Source of the DNA: Methylocystaceae bacterium
GTDB taxonomy: Bacteria; Pseudomonadota; Alphaproteobacteria; Rhodospirillales; Terasakiellaceae
Direction of reading: 5' to 3'
Length of the DNA stretch: 64,000 nucleotides
NCBI GenBank assembly: GCA_013373205.1
Contig: JABXIG010000026.1
Span: forward strand, 62,001-126,000
Shown here in pieces: positions 20,370 to 30,934 of this stretch. Within the stretch, counting starts at the first letter, position 1, and every line of letters starts with the position of its first letter. Below the pieces are notes generated by a model. The model saw only the letters and a list, made by a program, of their open reading frames with translations. It did not search any database and had not been told where the DNA came from. The position numbers and the translations under genes were made by a program.

Positions 20370-21473
20370 ATGGTCGAAGTTGGTTTGGATCCGTTAGTCC
20401 GGTTTAAAGATGTTCAAAAGACATATGATGGGGAACATCTTGTCGTTAAGAAACTCAACCTCGATATTCAACGTGGCGAGTTCTTGACGCTTCTTGGGCC
20501 CAGCGGATCTGGGAAAAGTACCTGCCTGATGATGTTAGCCGGATTTGAAACCCCAACTCACGGCGATATTCTGTTGCAGGGCCAAGCGATCAATAATGTC
20601 CCGCCTCATAAGCGTGATATTGGTGTAGTCTTTCAGAATTACGCGCTCTTTCCGCATATGAGTGTGGTTGAAAATGTCGCTTTTCCGCTAACTGTTCGTA
20701 AAATGAATAAAACGGATGCGAAAAAACAGGCTATTCGTGCTTTGGACATGGTGCAGCTGGGGGAATTTGCAGAACGTCGCCCCGGTCAGTTGTCCGGTGG
20801 TCAGCAACAGCGTGTGGCCTTGGCCCGTGCGTTGGTGTTTGAACCACAACTGGTTTTGATGGATGAACCGCTGGGCGCGCTGGATAAAAAGCTGCGTGAG
20901 CAAATGCAGATCGAGATCAAGCATATCCATGAAAATCTGGGCGTAACCATGGTGTTTGTAACGCATGATCAGGATGAAGCTTTGACCATGTCGGATCGGG
21001 TGGCGGTCTTTAACGATGGCATTATCCAACAGATTGAACCGCCTGCAGAACTTTATGAACGTCCGGCCAACAGCTTTGTGGCGAATTTTATCGGTGAAAC
21101 CAACACGCTTTGTGGTGAACTTGGCCAGGTCAATGGCACTGAATGTGCTGTGACCTTGGCAAGCGGACAGGAAATCCGGGTGCAAAATATCATTAACGGA
21201 AAGACAGGGGATCGTACCTCAGTGTCGATCCGACCAGAACGTGTGCAGCTTTCTGATCAAAAACCTGAAGATCAGAATGTGTTTGAGGCCACGGTTATCG
21301 AAACCATTTATCACGGCAACCATGTGCGCGTTTCACTGGATGTTGCCGGACAATCCGATTTCAGAGCGATGGTTCGCTCTGGCAATATTCATGCTGATTT
21401 AAATCCCGGCCATAAACTTTTCGTCGGTTTTTCACAGGATGATTGTCGTGCATTGGACCCAATCACGACCTAA
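20370..21473 (+). CDS. Polyamine/amino-acid type ABC transporter ATP-binding protein (PotA/PotG-like)
   Basis: GPSGSGKST; LSGGQQQRVALARAL; C-terminal TOBE; in cluster with SBP and two permeases. Confidence 0.88.
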   Translation: MVEVGLDPLVRFKDVQKTYDGEHLVVKKLNLDIQRGEFLTLLGPSGSGKSTCLMMLAGFETPTHGDILLQGQAINNVPPHKRDIGVVFQNYALFPHMSVVENVAFPLTVRKMNKTDAKKQAIRALDMVQLGEFAERRPGQLSGGQQQRVALARALVFEPQLVLMDEPLGALDKKLREQMQIEIKHIHENLGVTMVFVTHDQDEALTMSDRVAVFNDGIIQQIEPPAELYERPANSFVANFIGETNTLCGELGQVNGTECAVTLASGQEIRVQNIINGKTGDRTSVSIRPERVQLSDQKPEDQNVFEATVIETIYHGNHVRVSLDVAGQSDFRAMVRSGNIHADLNPGHKLFVGFSQDDCRALDPITT

Positions 21474-21536
21474 GGGCCAAGCCTGAGGGGAGGCTGACCC
21501 GAATTCACTTCGTTCAACATTTTAATGGGAAAATTC

Positions 21537-22583
21537 ATGTCTATGAAAAAACTTCTATCTATGACGATCGCGGCAGGGGCGCTTATGGCGTCAACAGCCC
21601 TTACAGCCGAAGCGCGTGACCTGACCGTGGTTGGTTGGGGCGGGGCTTCACAAGAAGTTCACCGCAATGTCTATTTCAAGCCGTTTTCTGAAAAATCCGG
21701 CGAAGCCGTTGTGGAAGACAGCTACAATGGTGGTTTGGCTAAAATCAAAGCTATGGTCGATACAAACTCTGTGACCTGGGATGCTGTTTTGGTGGAAGCA
21801 CCGGACCTGTTGCGCGGTTGTGAAAACGGTCTGTTCGAACCGATTGCCTGGGACAAAGTGGGTGATAAAGCTGAATTCATCGGCCCGGCTGTAAGCGAAT
21901 GTGGTGTTGGATCTTACGTTTGGTCTGTTGCACTTGCTTATGACGGCGATGCGTTGAAAGAAGGCCCGAAAAACTGGGCAGACTTTTGGGACGTGAAAAA
22001 ATTCCCGGGCAAACGTGGCCTGCGTAAAGGCGCGAAATTCAACCTGGAAATTGCGTTGATGGCAGACGGCGTTGCCGCCAAAGATGTCTATAGCGTTTTG
22101 GAAACACCGGAAGGTCAAGAACGTGCCTTTGCCAAACTGGATGAGTTGAAAGAACATATCCAGTGGTGGGAAGCTGGTGCACAGCCGCCGGAATGGCTGG
22201 CTTCTGGCGACGTTGTGATGACAACGGCTTATAACGGTCGTATCACAAACGCGAATAAAGAAGGCAAAAACTTTAAGATTAGCTGGAATGGCCAAATTTA
22301 TGCGGTTGATTCCTGGGCAGTTGTGGCCGGTTCTGAAAATAAAGACAAAGCCATGGATTTTGTATCTTTCGCGTCACAAGCTGAAAATCAGGTTAAATTC
22401 CCTGAGGGCATCCCTTACGGTGTGACTAACACAAAAGCGATCGCGCAAATCCCTGCCGATATCAGTGCCGATCTGCCGACAGATAAAGCAAACCTTGAGA
22501 ATGCTTTGGCAAATGACACAACATTCTGGATTGATTTCGAACAGGAACTGAACGAACGTTTCAATGCCTGGGCGGCCAAATAA
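21537..22583 (+). CDS. Extracellular solute-binding protein (PotD-like)
   Basis: Signal peptide; LTVVGWGGASQEVHRNVYFKPFSEKSGEAVVEDSYNGGLAKIKAMV. Confidence 0.85.
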   Translation: MSMKKLLSMTIAAGALMASTALTAEARDLTVVGWGGASQEVHRNVYFKPFSEKSGEAVVEDSYNGGLAKIKAMVDTNSVTWDAVLVEAPDLLRGCENGLFEPIAWDKVGDKAEFIGPAVSECGVGSYVWSVALAYDGDALKEGPKNWADFWDVKKFPGKRGLRKGAKFNLEIALMADGVAAKDVYSVLETPEGQERAFAKLDELKEHIQWWEAGAQPPEWLASGDVVMTTAYNGRITNANKEGKNFKISWNGQIYAVDSWAVVAGSENKDKAMDFVSFASQAENQVKFPEGIPYGVTNTKAIAQIPADISADLPTDKANLENALANDTTFWIDFEQELNERFNAWAAK

Positions 22584-22593
22584 TCTGAAAATG

Positions 22594-22632
22594 AGCGCGA
22601 GGGAGAAATACCCTTCCTCGCGCTTCCTTTTT
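22594..22632 (+). terminator. Intra-operon stem-loop/attenuator-like terminator after the binding-protein gene
   Basis: AGCGCGAGG-gagaaataccctt-CCTCGCGCT then TCCTTTTT. Confidence 0.6.
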
Positions 22633-22657
22633 AACTTCTTATGATTGATGACGAATA

Positions 22658-23932
22658 ATGGAACAGGCTTCGACCCATACATCTTCCCAGTCGGACGTTT
22701 TACCTCAGGTGGAAGACGATATTCCACTTAAGGTAAAGCTTAAACGGGCTGAACGCATGCGTAAATACCGCGCCATGGCGCTGATCGCTCCGTTGTTTCT
22801 GTTTATTCTGGGGGTGTTTGCCATTCCCATCGCCATTATGATGTGGCGTGCCATTGATAACCCTGAAGTGGTGGAATATTTACCACAAACCGCGATTGAG
22901 CTAAAAAACTGGGATGGGCAGTCTGAACCGACACCAGAACTGACAGCGGTTTTTGCCCGTGACCTGGTCCTGGCTTATAAAGAAAAGACAGCTTCAACCG
23001 TCGGGAAACGCCTGAATTATGATGTTTCCGGCATGCGGTCTTTGATTTCCAGAACAGCGCGTAAATTCAACCGCACACAACCTGTTCAGGCGACAATGGA
23101 TGATTTTGTCAAGGCTGATAAACGTTGGGCACAATTACGCTATTGGAAAACATTAAAACGTGCGTCAGGATCGTTAACACCGTTTTATGTGCTCAATGCC
23201 TTTGATATGAAAATCAATGATGAAGGCGAGATCGCCAGCGTACCGGAAAGTCAGGCGATCTATAGCAATATTTTTTGGCGCACCATGTGGATTGCAGGTG
23301 TGGTAACCGCGGCGAGCCTACTGATCGGTTTTCCCATTGCGTATCTTTTAGCCAATACATCTTCAAAAGTATCCAACCTCTTAATGTTTTGTGTTTTACT
23401 TCCGTTCTGGACATCCCTGCTGGTGCGGACCAGTGCTTGGGTTGTCTTGTTACAGAAAAACGGGGTGGTGAATTCCAGCCTGATGGGGCTTGGGATTATT
23501 GACGAACCGCTGACCATGTTGTTTGCCCGACCTGGTGTCTATATTGCTTTTATTCACTTGTTGCTGCCTTTTGTGATCCTGCCGCTTTACAGTGTGATGA
23601 AATCAATCTCGCCGGCTTATATGCGTGCGGCTGAAAGCTTAGGTGCGCATCCAGCCGTTGCCTTTGTCCGGGTGTATCTACCCCAGACATTGCCAGGCAT
23701 TGGGGCTGGTGGGATTTTGGCCTTTATTTTGGCGATTGGCTATTACATCACGCCTGCATTAATCGGTGGTCCACAAGACCAGATGTTAAGCTATTTCATC
23801 GCCAACCATGCCAACAGTACGTTGAATTGGGGGCTGGCATCTGCGCTTGGCGCGGTGTTGCTGGTGACGACCATGATCCTCTTTACCATCTATAATCGAC
23901 TGACCGGAGCTTCCGGCGTGAAAATGGGATAA
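22658..23932 (+). CDS. ABC transporter permease (PotB-like)
   Basis: Multiple TMs; EAA-like loop YMRAAESLGAHPAVAFVRVYLPQTLPGI. Confidence 0.87.
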   Translation: MEQASTHTSSQSDVLPQVEDDIPLKVKLKRAERMRKYRAMALIAPLFLFILGVFAIPIAIMMWRAIDNPEVVEYLPQTAIELKNWDGQSEPTPELTAVFARDLVLAYKEKTASTVGKRLNYDVSGMRSLISRTARKFNRTQPVQATMDDFVKADKRWAQLRYWKTLKRASGSLTPFYVLNAFDMKINDEGEIASVPESQAIYSNIFWRTMWIAGVVTAASLLIGFPIAYLLANTSSKVSNLLMFCVLLPFWTSLLVRTSAWVVLLQKNGVVNSSLMGLGIIDEPLTMLFARPGVYIAFIHLLLPFVILPLYSVMKSISPAYMRAAESLGAHPAVAFVRVYLPQTLPGIGAGGILAFILAIGYYITPALIGGPQDQMLSYFIANHANSTLNWGLASALGAVLLVTTMILFTIYNRLTGASGVKMG

Positions 23933-23936
23933 TCCA

Positions 23937-24761
23937 ATGAAGTTACAACCATACGCCACCATGGGACAGAAAGTCTGGTTTTATACCTTCTTGACGATTG
24001 CCGGGGGCGGCTTGCTGTTTTTGGTCCTGCCGATCCTTGTGATTATCCCGTTGTCTTTTAACAGTTCCAGTTTTTTGAGCTATCCGCTCGATGGGTTTTC
24101 ATTTCGCTGGTATGAAGAAGTTTTTCATTCGGAAATCTGGGTGCGTGCTATTAAGAACAGCCTGATTATCGGATCAGCCTCTGCTTTCTTGGCAACTGTG
24201 TTGGGGACATTGGCAGCCATGGGCTTAACCCAGGCCAATTTCCGAGGGAAAGGGGCGGTAAATGCGCTGTTGGTATCGCCTATGATTGTACCAATTGTGA
24301 TTTCCGCACTGGGGCTTTATTTCTTCTTTGCTGAAATTGGGTTGAATGCCACATACACAGGTCTGATCCTGGCTCACACCGCCCTTGGTGCCCCGTTTGT
24401 CGTGATTACTGTAACTGCGACCCTGCAAGGCTTTGACAATAGCATGATGCGCGCCGCGGCCAGTCTGGGTGCCAATCCGGTGACTGTTTTCTTCAGTGTT
24501 GTCCTGCCTTTGATCTTACCGGGTGTAGTATCCGGGGCGTTATTTGCCTTTGCCACCTCATTTGATGAAGTGGTTGTGGTTCTGTTTTCCGCCGGACCAG
24601 AACAGCGCACGTTGCCGCGTCAAATGTTTGATGGCATCAAGGAAAATATCACCCCCGCCATTATGGCAGCAGCGACTTTGCTGATTATGTTCGCGCTGGC
24701 TTTGCTGAGTGTGCTGGAATATTTACGTCGGCGTAGTGAAAAATTGAACAGTCCATCTTAG
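23937..24761 (+). CDS. ABC transporter permease (PotC-like)
   Basis: MMRAAASLGANPVTVFFSVVLPLILPGVVSGALFAFATSFDEVVVVLF. Confidence 0.88.
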   Translation: MKLQPYATMGQKVWFYTFLTIAGGGLLFLVLPILVIIPLSFNSSSFLSYPLDGFSFRWYEEVFHSEIWVRAIKNSLIIGSASAFLATVLGTLAAMGLTQANFRGKGAVNALLVSPMIVPIVISALGLYFFFAEIGLNATYTGLILAHTALGAPFVVITVTATLQGFDNSMMRAAASLGANPVTVFFSVVLPLILPGVVSGALFAFATSFDEVVVVLFSAGPEQRTLPRQMFDGIKENITPAIMAAATLLIMFALALLSVLEYLRRRSEKLNSPS

Positions 24762-24764
24762 GGG

Positions 24765-25316
24765 TTACACATAAGGTGGTGTACAGGCGCTGATGATTTC
24801 ACAATCTTCATCGCCTGTATTACGAAAGCGATGGGGGATGGTACTGTCAAAGAGATAACATTCCCCGGCTTTTAGAATTTGGGTGTTATCACCGACGGTC
24901 AGTTCGATCGCCCCTTTGGTGACAATGCCGCCTTCGGTGGAGAGATGGCGCAACATGACTTTGCCCGTATCGGCACCGGGCGCATAGGTTTCTTTTAGGA
25001 TTTGCAGATTGTGATGTTTCGCATCGCCCACCTGCATAAAGGATAAGAGCTTGTCATTGCTGAGTTCTGTGAGTTCATCTGCCTTGAAAAAGACTTTATC
25101 CTTGGCATGTTCGTCAGACACAAAAAAGGACGATAAATCCATTGGGATGCCTTCCAGAATTTTACGAAGCATCGCAATAGACGGGCTGTTTTGGTTTTTT
25201 TCAATCAGGGAAATTGTCCCGTTGGTGACACCTGCACGTCGAGCCAATTCACGTTGGGAGAGCTTATATTCTTTGCGTACTTGCTTTAAACGTTCACCCA
25301 CATTGAAGTCTACCAT
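24765..25316 (-). CDS. XRE-cupin transcriptional regulator (PuuR-like)
   Basis: N-terminal HTH LSQRELARRAGVTNGTISLIEKNQNSPSIAMLRKIL plus C-terminal cupin. Confidence 0.88.
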   Translation of the reverse strand: MVDFNVGERLKQVRKEYKLSQRELARRAGVTNGTISLIEKNQNSPSIAMLRKILEGIPMDLSSFFVSDEHAKDKVFFKADELTELSNDKLLSFMQVGDAKHHNLQILKETYAPGADTGKVMLRHLSTEGGIVTKGAIELTVGDNTQILKAGECYLFDSTIPHRFRNTGDEDCEIISACTPPYV

Positions 25317-25391
25317 AATCCAGCCTTTGATTTTTTGTCCTGTTTAAGTTTTGGGATTGAGGCTGTGATTATAAAGGGCAAAAAAATAAAA

Positions 25392-25438
25392 TAAACGATA
25401 TTGTTTAAAAAATTAAACATGATACTATGCTGTTTAAT
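25392..25438. promoter_or_regulatory. Candidate operator(s) for the PuuR-like regulator
   Basis: ATTAAACA-N11-TGTTTAAT (25412-25438) and TAAAC-GATATT-GTTTA (25392-25407) in the divergent intergenic region. Confidence 0.55.
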
Positions 25439-25558
25439 ATTTCACCAATAAATGCTGTTTATGTCTTGTTAAGTTAAACGCTAATGGTGACTATCAGAAA
25501 GGTACGGCAATAGGCGCACGGTCTTTCATTCCAATTAATTCAATATGATAAGAGGCAT

Positions 25559-26851
25559 ATGATGGCTACAAACAAAAATCTCTTTGATCGTCGTGTGGAT
25601 GCAATTTCACGCGGTGTGGGTTTTCTGACCGATTTCTTTGCAGAACGTGCAGAAGGGGCGGAAATATGGGATGTAGAAGGGCGTCGTTTTATCGACTTTG
25701 CTGCCGGGATCGGTGTGTGTAATACAGGACACCGCCACCCCAAGGTGGTTGAAGCCATGGAAAAGCAGATCGCGTCTTTCCTGCATACATGCCATCAGGT
25801 CACCCCTTATGAAAACTATGTGGAATTAGCTGAAAAATTAAATAAGGCTGTTCCGGGTGGTAGCAAAAAGAAAACTGCTTTTGTCACCACTGGCGCTGAA
25901 GCCGTTGAAAATGCCATTAAGGTTGCTCGTGCCCATACGGGCCGTACAGGTGTCATTGCTTGTGGCGGGGCTTTTCATGGTCGCACATTCATGGGGATGA
26001 GTCTGACGGGTAAGGTTGTGCCTTATAAAGCCGATTTCGGAGCGATGATGAACGAGGTTTATCACTTCCCGTTTCCCAATGATGTGCATGGTGTTACGGT
26101 GGATGATGCGATTTCTGGTTTGGAAAAACTGTTTAAATCCGACATTGCTCCCCATCATGTCGCCGCCATTATTTTTGAACCCACCCAAGGCGAAGGCGGT
26201 TTCTATGTTGCCCCACAAGAATTTGTGGAACGGATTCGCGCCATTTGTGATGAACATGGCATTGTGATGATCGCAGATGAAGTTCAATCCGGTTTTGGCC
26301 GTACAGGTAAAATGTTCGCTATGGAACATTATGGTGTGGAGCCTGACCTGACGACCTCAGCCAAAGGGCTGGGTGGCGGTATGCCAATCTCAGCTGTTAT
26401 TGGTAAGGCAGAGATTATGGACGCGCCAAACCCCGGTGGTCTGGGCGGCACATATGCCGGAAACGCGGTTGCGGTTGCGGCGGCTAATGCCGTTTGTGAC
26501 ATCATGGCCGAAGATGGTTTCCATAAACGCACAACCGAGCTGGGCCTGAAACTGAAAGATCTGCTGAATGGATTGAAAAGCGAAGTCCCGCAAATCGCGG
26601 ATGTGCGTGGTCATGGTCTGATGGTTGCGGTTGAATTTATGGAAAATGGTCAGCCGCGTGCCGATATGGTGCCAGCGGTTATTAAGCATGCCAAAGAAAA
26701 CGGTTTGATCCTGATCTCCTGTGGTGTTTATGGAAACTGCATCCGCTTCTTACCACCACTGACAATTGAAGATGCTGTCTTTGACGAAGCACTGGATATC
26801 ATTGCCGCAGCGATTAAAAGTGCATCTGTAACGGCGCAAGCTGCTGAATAA
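25559..26851 (+). CDS. 4-aminobutyrate / 5-aminovalerate aminotransferase (GabT/DavT-like)
   Basis: PLP class III motifs: IMIADEVQSGFGRTGKMFAMEHYGVEPDLTTSAKGLGGG. Confidence 0.88.
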   Translation: MMATNKNLFDRRVDAISRGVGFLTDFFAERAEGAEIWDVEGRRFIDFAAGIGVCNTGHRHPKVVEAMEKQIASFLHTCHQVTPYENYVELAEKLNKAVPGGSKKKTAFVTTGAEAVENAIKVARAHTGRTGVIACGGAFHGRTFMGMSLTGKVVPYKADFGAMMNEVYHFPFPNDVHGVTVDDAISGLEKLFKSDIAPHHVAAIIFEPTQGEGGFYVAPQEFVERIRAICDEHGIVMIADEVQSGFGRTGKMFAMEHYGVEPDLTTSAKGLGGGMPISAVIGKAEIMDAPNPGGLGGTYAGNAVAVAAANAVCDIMAEDGFHKRTTELGLKLKDLLNGLKSEVPQIADVRGHGLMVAVEFMENGQPRADMVPAVIKHAKENGLILISCGVYGNCIRFLPPLTIEDAVFDEALDIIAAAIKSASVTAQAAE

Positions 26852-26863
26852 GGGGGGGATCAT

Positions 26864-28318
26864 ATGTTAAATTTATCGAACACCAATTTGATCAAAGAAC
26901 AAGCCTATATTAATGGGGAATGGGTCTATGCCGACAGTCTGGAAAAGCTGAAGGTAAATAACCCGGCGACTGGTGAAATCATCGCAACCGTGCCCTCAAT
27001 GGGTGCTGTTGAAACCCGTCGCGCCATTGAAGCCGCAGCGGTTGCACAAAAAAGCTGGAAGAAGCGTCCGGCCAAGGAACGTGCGAATATCTTACGGGGC
27101 TGGTATAACCTGATTATGGAAAACCAGGAAGATCTGGCCCGTATTATTACGGCGGAAATGGGTAAACCTTTGGCGGAAGCCCGTGGTGAAATCGCCTATG
27201 GTGCCAGTTATATCGAATGGTATGCCGAAGAAGCCAAGCGGGTTTATGGGTCAACCATCCCTGCGCCCAGTGATGACAAGCGTGTTTTGGTGATGAAACA
27301 ACCCATCGGGGTTATTGCGTCCATCACGCCATGGAACTTCCCCAGTGCCATGATTACCCGCAAAGTCGCCCCTGCTTTGGCGGTTGGTTGTTCTGCGGTG
27401 ATGAAACCTGCTGAACAAACGCCTTTGTCTGCTTTGGCTTTGTGTGTTCTGGCCGAAGAAGCCGGCATTCCGGCAGGATTGCTCAACTGTGTCACAGGGA
27501 ACCCGGTTGAAATCGGTGGGGAAATGACCTCTAACGATATCATTCGTAAAGTTACCTTTACGGGGTCAACGGGCGTTGGGCGTCTGCTCATGAGCCAATC
27601 TGCACAGTCTATTAAAAAGATGGGCTTGGAACTGGGCGGGAATGCACCGTTCATTGTTTTTGATGATGCAGATTTGGATGCAGCTGTCGAAGGGGCGATG
27701 ATTTCTAAATATCGCAATTCCGGCCAAACATGTGTCTGTGCCAACCGTCTTTATGTTCAAGCGGGTATCTATGATGCTTTTGCCGAAAAACTGGCAGAGA
27801 AAGTTGCTGAGCTAAAGGTTGGTAATGGTTTTGAGGATGGTGTTGCCCAAGGGCCATTGATCGATGAGAAAGCGGTTTCAAAAGTTGAAGATCATCTGGC
27901 CGATGCAGTTGCAAAAGGTGGCGAGATTATTTGTGGTGGTAAACGTCATGAACTCGGGCAAAGCTTCTTTGAGCCGACCATCATTAAACATGTCACCAAA
28001 GATATGAAGGTGGCTTGCGAAGAAACTTTTGGTCCCATTGCCCCGCTCTTTAAATTTGCAGATGTGGAGGATGTGATCCAACAAGCCAACGATACAGAAT
28101 TTGGTCTTGCCTCTTATTTCTATTCCAAGGATATGAGCAACATCTTTCGGGTTGCTGAAGAACTGGAATATGGCATGGTCGGCGTCAATACGGGCATCCT
28201 GTCCAATGAAGCCGCCCCGTTTGGTGGGATCAAGCAATCCGGTCTTGGTCGGGAAGGCTCCGTCTACGGCCTGGATGATTACCTTGAATTGAAGTATGTG
28301 CTTTTGGCTGAAATCTAA
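26864..28318 (+). CDS. Succinate / glutarate semialdehyde dehydrogenase (GabD/DavD-like)
   Basis: ALDH motifs: ITPWNFP, FTGSTGVGRLL, LELGGNAPFIVFDDADLD, NSGQTCVCANR. Confidence 0.9.
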   Translation: MLNLSNTNLIKEQAYINGEWVYADSLEKLKVNNPATGEIIATVPSMGAVETRRAIEAAAVAQKSWKKRPAKERANILRGWYNLIMENQEDLARIITAEMGKPLAEARGEIAYGASYIEWYAEEAKRVYGSTIPAPSDDKRVLVMKQPIGVIASITPWNFPSAMITRKVAPALAVGCSAVMKPAEQTPLSALALCVLAEEAGIPAGLLNCVTGNPVEIGGEMTSNDIIRKVTFTGSTGVGRLLMSQSAQSIKKMGLELGGNAPFIVFDDADLDAAVEGAMISKYRNSGQTCVCANRLYVQAGIYDAFAEKLAEKVAELKVGNGFEDGVAQGPLIDEKAVSKVEDHLADAVAKGGEIICGGKRHELGQSFFEPTIIKHVTKDMKVACEETFGPIAPLFKFADVEDVIQQANDTEFGLASYFYSKDMSNIFRVAEELEYGMVGVNTGILSNEAAPFGGIKQSGLGREGSVYGLDDYLELKYVLLAEI

Positions 28319-28346
28319 CCATCAGCCATAGGTTATCCGTGACTTT

Positions 28347-28378
28347 GGGAAGTTCTTTTTAAGGACTTCCCTTTTTTT
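28347..28378 (+). terminator. Rho-independent terminator of the transporter/gabTD unit
   Basis: GGGAAGTtC-ttttta-aGgACTTCCC followed by seven T. Confidence 0.75.
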
Positions 28379-28409
28379 GTGATGATTATCTGCACAGTTG
28401 TTTTGATAT

Positions 28410-28445
28410 AAAAAAAGGACCCGACATAAGGGGATATGTCGGGTC
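28410..28445 (-). terminator. Rho-independent terminator of the CoA-transferase/gcdH unit
   Basis: GACCCGACAT-N8-ATGTCGGGTC perfect 10-bp stem; T-run on the minus strand. Confidence 0.8.
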
Positions 28446-28476
28446 AGTGAACTCTCTAGGGAGGTTGGGCCGAGAG

Positions 28477-29712
28477 TTATACTTGTATGATGCCTTGATC
28501 GTTAAGGGTTTTGATCTCGTCATCAGATAGCTTTAACAGGTTTTGTAAGACGCTTTGTGTATTCTGTGCCAAAACAGGCGGGGCACTGTCATAGGTAACC
28601 GGGCTTTGTGACAGTTTTAAGGGGGACCCGACACTGGGGACATAACCTGCTTTATCATGGGGTAAATTCAGGCGCATATCACGATGCAGCACTTGTGGGT
28701 CTTCGAATACACGATCAATCGTGTTGATCGGACCGCATGGGACATGGGCTGCTTCAAGATTTTGGATCCACCAATCCAGAGGTTTTTTCAGAATGGCGTG
28801 TGATAGAATAGGTACCAGTTCCTCACGGTTTTCAACGCGTGCGGTGTTGGTCGCGAAGCGGGGATCGTCGGCAAGGTCTGAAAGGTCTGCAATCTCGCAG
28901 AATTTTGCAAACTGGCCGTCATTGCCCACAGCCAAAATCATATGACCATCACTTGTGGCAAAGGCTTGGTAGGGAACGATATTGGGATGCGCGTTACCCA
29001 GACGGCCCGGGGCGACACCACTGGCCAGATAGTTCAAGGCCTGGTTAGCAAGGGTTGCGACCTGTACATCCAGCAAAGAAATGTCGATATGTTGACCAAC
29101 GCCTGTGCGATCACGGTGTGCAAGGGCCGCTTGCACACCGATCACCGCATACAATCCGGTCAGGACGTCGCTTAGGGCGACGCCAACTTTGACCGGACCA
29201 GCCTCAGGCCCGTCGCCAGGGTGTCCGGTCACACTCATCAGACCTGACATCCCCTGAATTAGAAAATCGTATCCTGCACGCTTGGCATAAGGGCCGGTTT
29301 GGCCAAAGCCTGTGATGGAACAATAAACCAGATCCGGTTTAATCTGTTTGAGGCTGTCATAATCCAGCCCGTATTTTTTAAGGCCACCGACCTTGAAGTT
29401 TTCAAGTACAACATCGCAGTCTTTGACCAGTTCCTTGATGAGGGCCTGACCTTTTTCAGATGCCATATCAATGGCAACGGAACGCTTGTTGCGATTGGCA
29501 CACATATAGTACGCCGCATCATCGGTGTCCTGTCCCTTTTCATCCTTGATATATGGGGGACCCCAATGGCGGGTATCGTCCCCGACTTTGGGTTTTTCAA
29601 TCTTGATGATTTCTGCGCCTAAGTCACCCAGCGTCTGACTGGCCCAAGGGCCAGCCAGAATGCGGGATAAATCAAGAACGCGGATATGGGAGAGGGCACC
29701 TGTCATGATCAT
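28477..29712 (-). CDS. CaiB/BaiF family CoA-transferase, likely succinyl-CoA:glutarate CoA-transferase
   Basis: LSHIRVLDLSRILAGPWASQTLGDLGAEIIKIEKP; adjacent to glutaryl-CoA dehydrogenase. Confidence 0.85.
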   Translation of the reverse strand: MIMTGALSHIRVLDLSRILAGPWASQTLGDLGAEIIKIEKPKVGDDTRHWGPPYIKDEKGQDTDDAAYYMCANRNKRSVAIDMASEKGQALIKELVKDCDVVLENFKVGGLKKYGLDYDSLKQIKPDLVYCSITGFGQTGPYAKRAGYDFLIQGMSGLMSVTGHPGDGPEAGPVKVGVALSDVLTGLYAVIGVQAALAHRDRTGVGQHIDISLLDVQVATLANQALNYLASGVAPGRLGNAHPNIVPYQAFATSDGHMILAVGNDGQFAKFCEIADLSDLADDPRFATNTARVENREELVPILSHAILKKPLDWWIQNLEAAHVPCGPINTIDRVFEDPQVLHRDMRLNLPHDKAGYVPSVGSPLKLSQSPVTYDSAPPVLAQNTQSVLQNLLKLSDDEIKTLNDQGIIQV

Positions 29713-29718
29713 CTAGCC

Positions 29719-30897
29719 TTAGAAGAATGCCTGCAGGCCAGTTTGGGCACGGCCCAGGATCAGACGGTGGATGTCATAGGTACCTTCGTAGGTGTTTACT
29801 GTTTCCAGGTTCACCATGTGACGGATGACGTGGAATTCATCAGAAATCCCGTTACCACCGTGCATGTCACGCGCCATACGGGCGATTTCCAGTGATTTAT
29901 TAACGTTGTTGCTTTTGATGATGGAGATATTTTCAACAGCGCAGTTGTCTTCGTCCATCAAGCGTGCAACACGCAGGGCAGCTTGCAAGCCCAAGGTGAT
30001 TTCAACTTGCATAGTCGCCAGTTTGTTTTGATACAGTTGGTTTTGTGCCAACGGGCGATCAAACTGTTTGCGATCCAGACCATATTGACGCGCGGCGTGC
30101 CAGCAATATTCAGCAGCACCCAGTGCACCCCAGGCAATACCGAAACGGGCTTTGTTCAAACATCCAAACGGACCCGCAAGACCTTCAACATTTGGCAACA
30201 GGTTTTCTTCGGGGACAAAAGCTTTGTCCAGAACGATTTCACCTGTGATAGAAGCGCGCAGGCTCATTTTACCTTCGATCTTCGGTGTGCTGAAACCTTC
30301 GGTGCCGCGTTCTACGATAAAGCCACGGATTTTGCCATCCAGTTTGCCCCAGACGACTGCAATGTCAGCGATCGGGGAGTTGGTGATCCACATTTTGTTA
30401 CCTGTCAGCAGATAACCACCGTCGACTTTTTCAGCGCGTGTTTTCATGCTGCCCGGATCGGACCCGTGATCAGGTTCGGTCAAACCGAAGCAGCCGACCA
30501 TTTCGCCTGTTGCCAGTTTTGGCAGGTATTTTTTGCGTTGTTCTTCGTTACCATATGCATAGATCGGGTGCATAACGAGGGAAGATTGAACGCTCATGGC
30601 AGAACGATAGCCAGAATCGACACGTTCTACTTCACGACCGATCAGACCGTAACAGACGTTATTCATGCCTGCGCAACCGTATTCTTCCGGGATCGTACAG
30701 CCCAAAAGGCCGAGCTCGCCAAATTCGTTCATGATCTCGCGATCAAACGTTTCATTACGGTTGGCTTCCAGAACGCGCGGCATCAGTTTGTCTTGGCAGA
30801 AGGCATAGGCACTGTCGCGTACCATACGTTCGTCTTCGCTCAGTTGATCGTCAAAAAGAAACGGGTCTTCCCATTTAAATGAAACTTTTGCAGCCAT
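29719..30897 (-). CDS. gcdH: Glutaryl-CoA dehydrogenase
   Basis: [72 protein letters not shown]. Confidence 0.92.
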   Translation of the reverse strand: MAAKVSFKWEDPFLFDDQLSEDERMVRDSAYAFCQDKLMPRVLEANRNETFDREIMNEFGELGLLGCTIPEEYGCAGMNNVCYGLIGREVERVDSGYRSAMSVQSSLVMHPIYAYGNEEQRKKYLPKLATGEMVGCFGLTEPDHGSDPGSMKTRAEKVDGGYLLTGNKMWITNSPIADIAVVWGKLDGKIRGFIVERGTEGFSTPKIEGKMSLRASITGEIVLDKAFVPEENLLPNVEGLAGPFGCLNKARFGIAWGALGAAEYCWHAARQYGLDRKQFDRPLAQNQLYQNKLATMQVEITLGLQAALRVARLMDEDNCAVENISIIKSNNVNKSLEIARMARDMHGGNGISDEFHVIRHMVNLETVNTYEGTYDIHRLILGRAQTGLQAFF

Positions 30898-30934
30898 GAT
30901 TTATCCTAAATACTATGTGTTAGTGCTTAACCAT

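Noticed and set aside
25838-26329. 163-aa minus-strand ORF within the gabT-like gene
   Set aside because: Antisense to a strongly conserved aminotransferase; no independent support.
29983-30882. 299-aa plus-strand ORF opposite gcdH
   Set aside because: Antisense shadow of a clearly coding minus-strand gene; Phe/Thr/Ala-rich translation with no recognisable domain.
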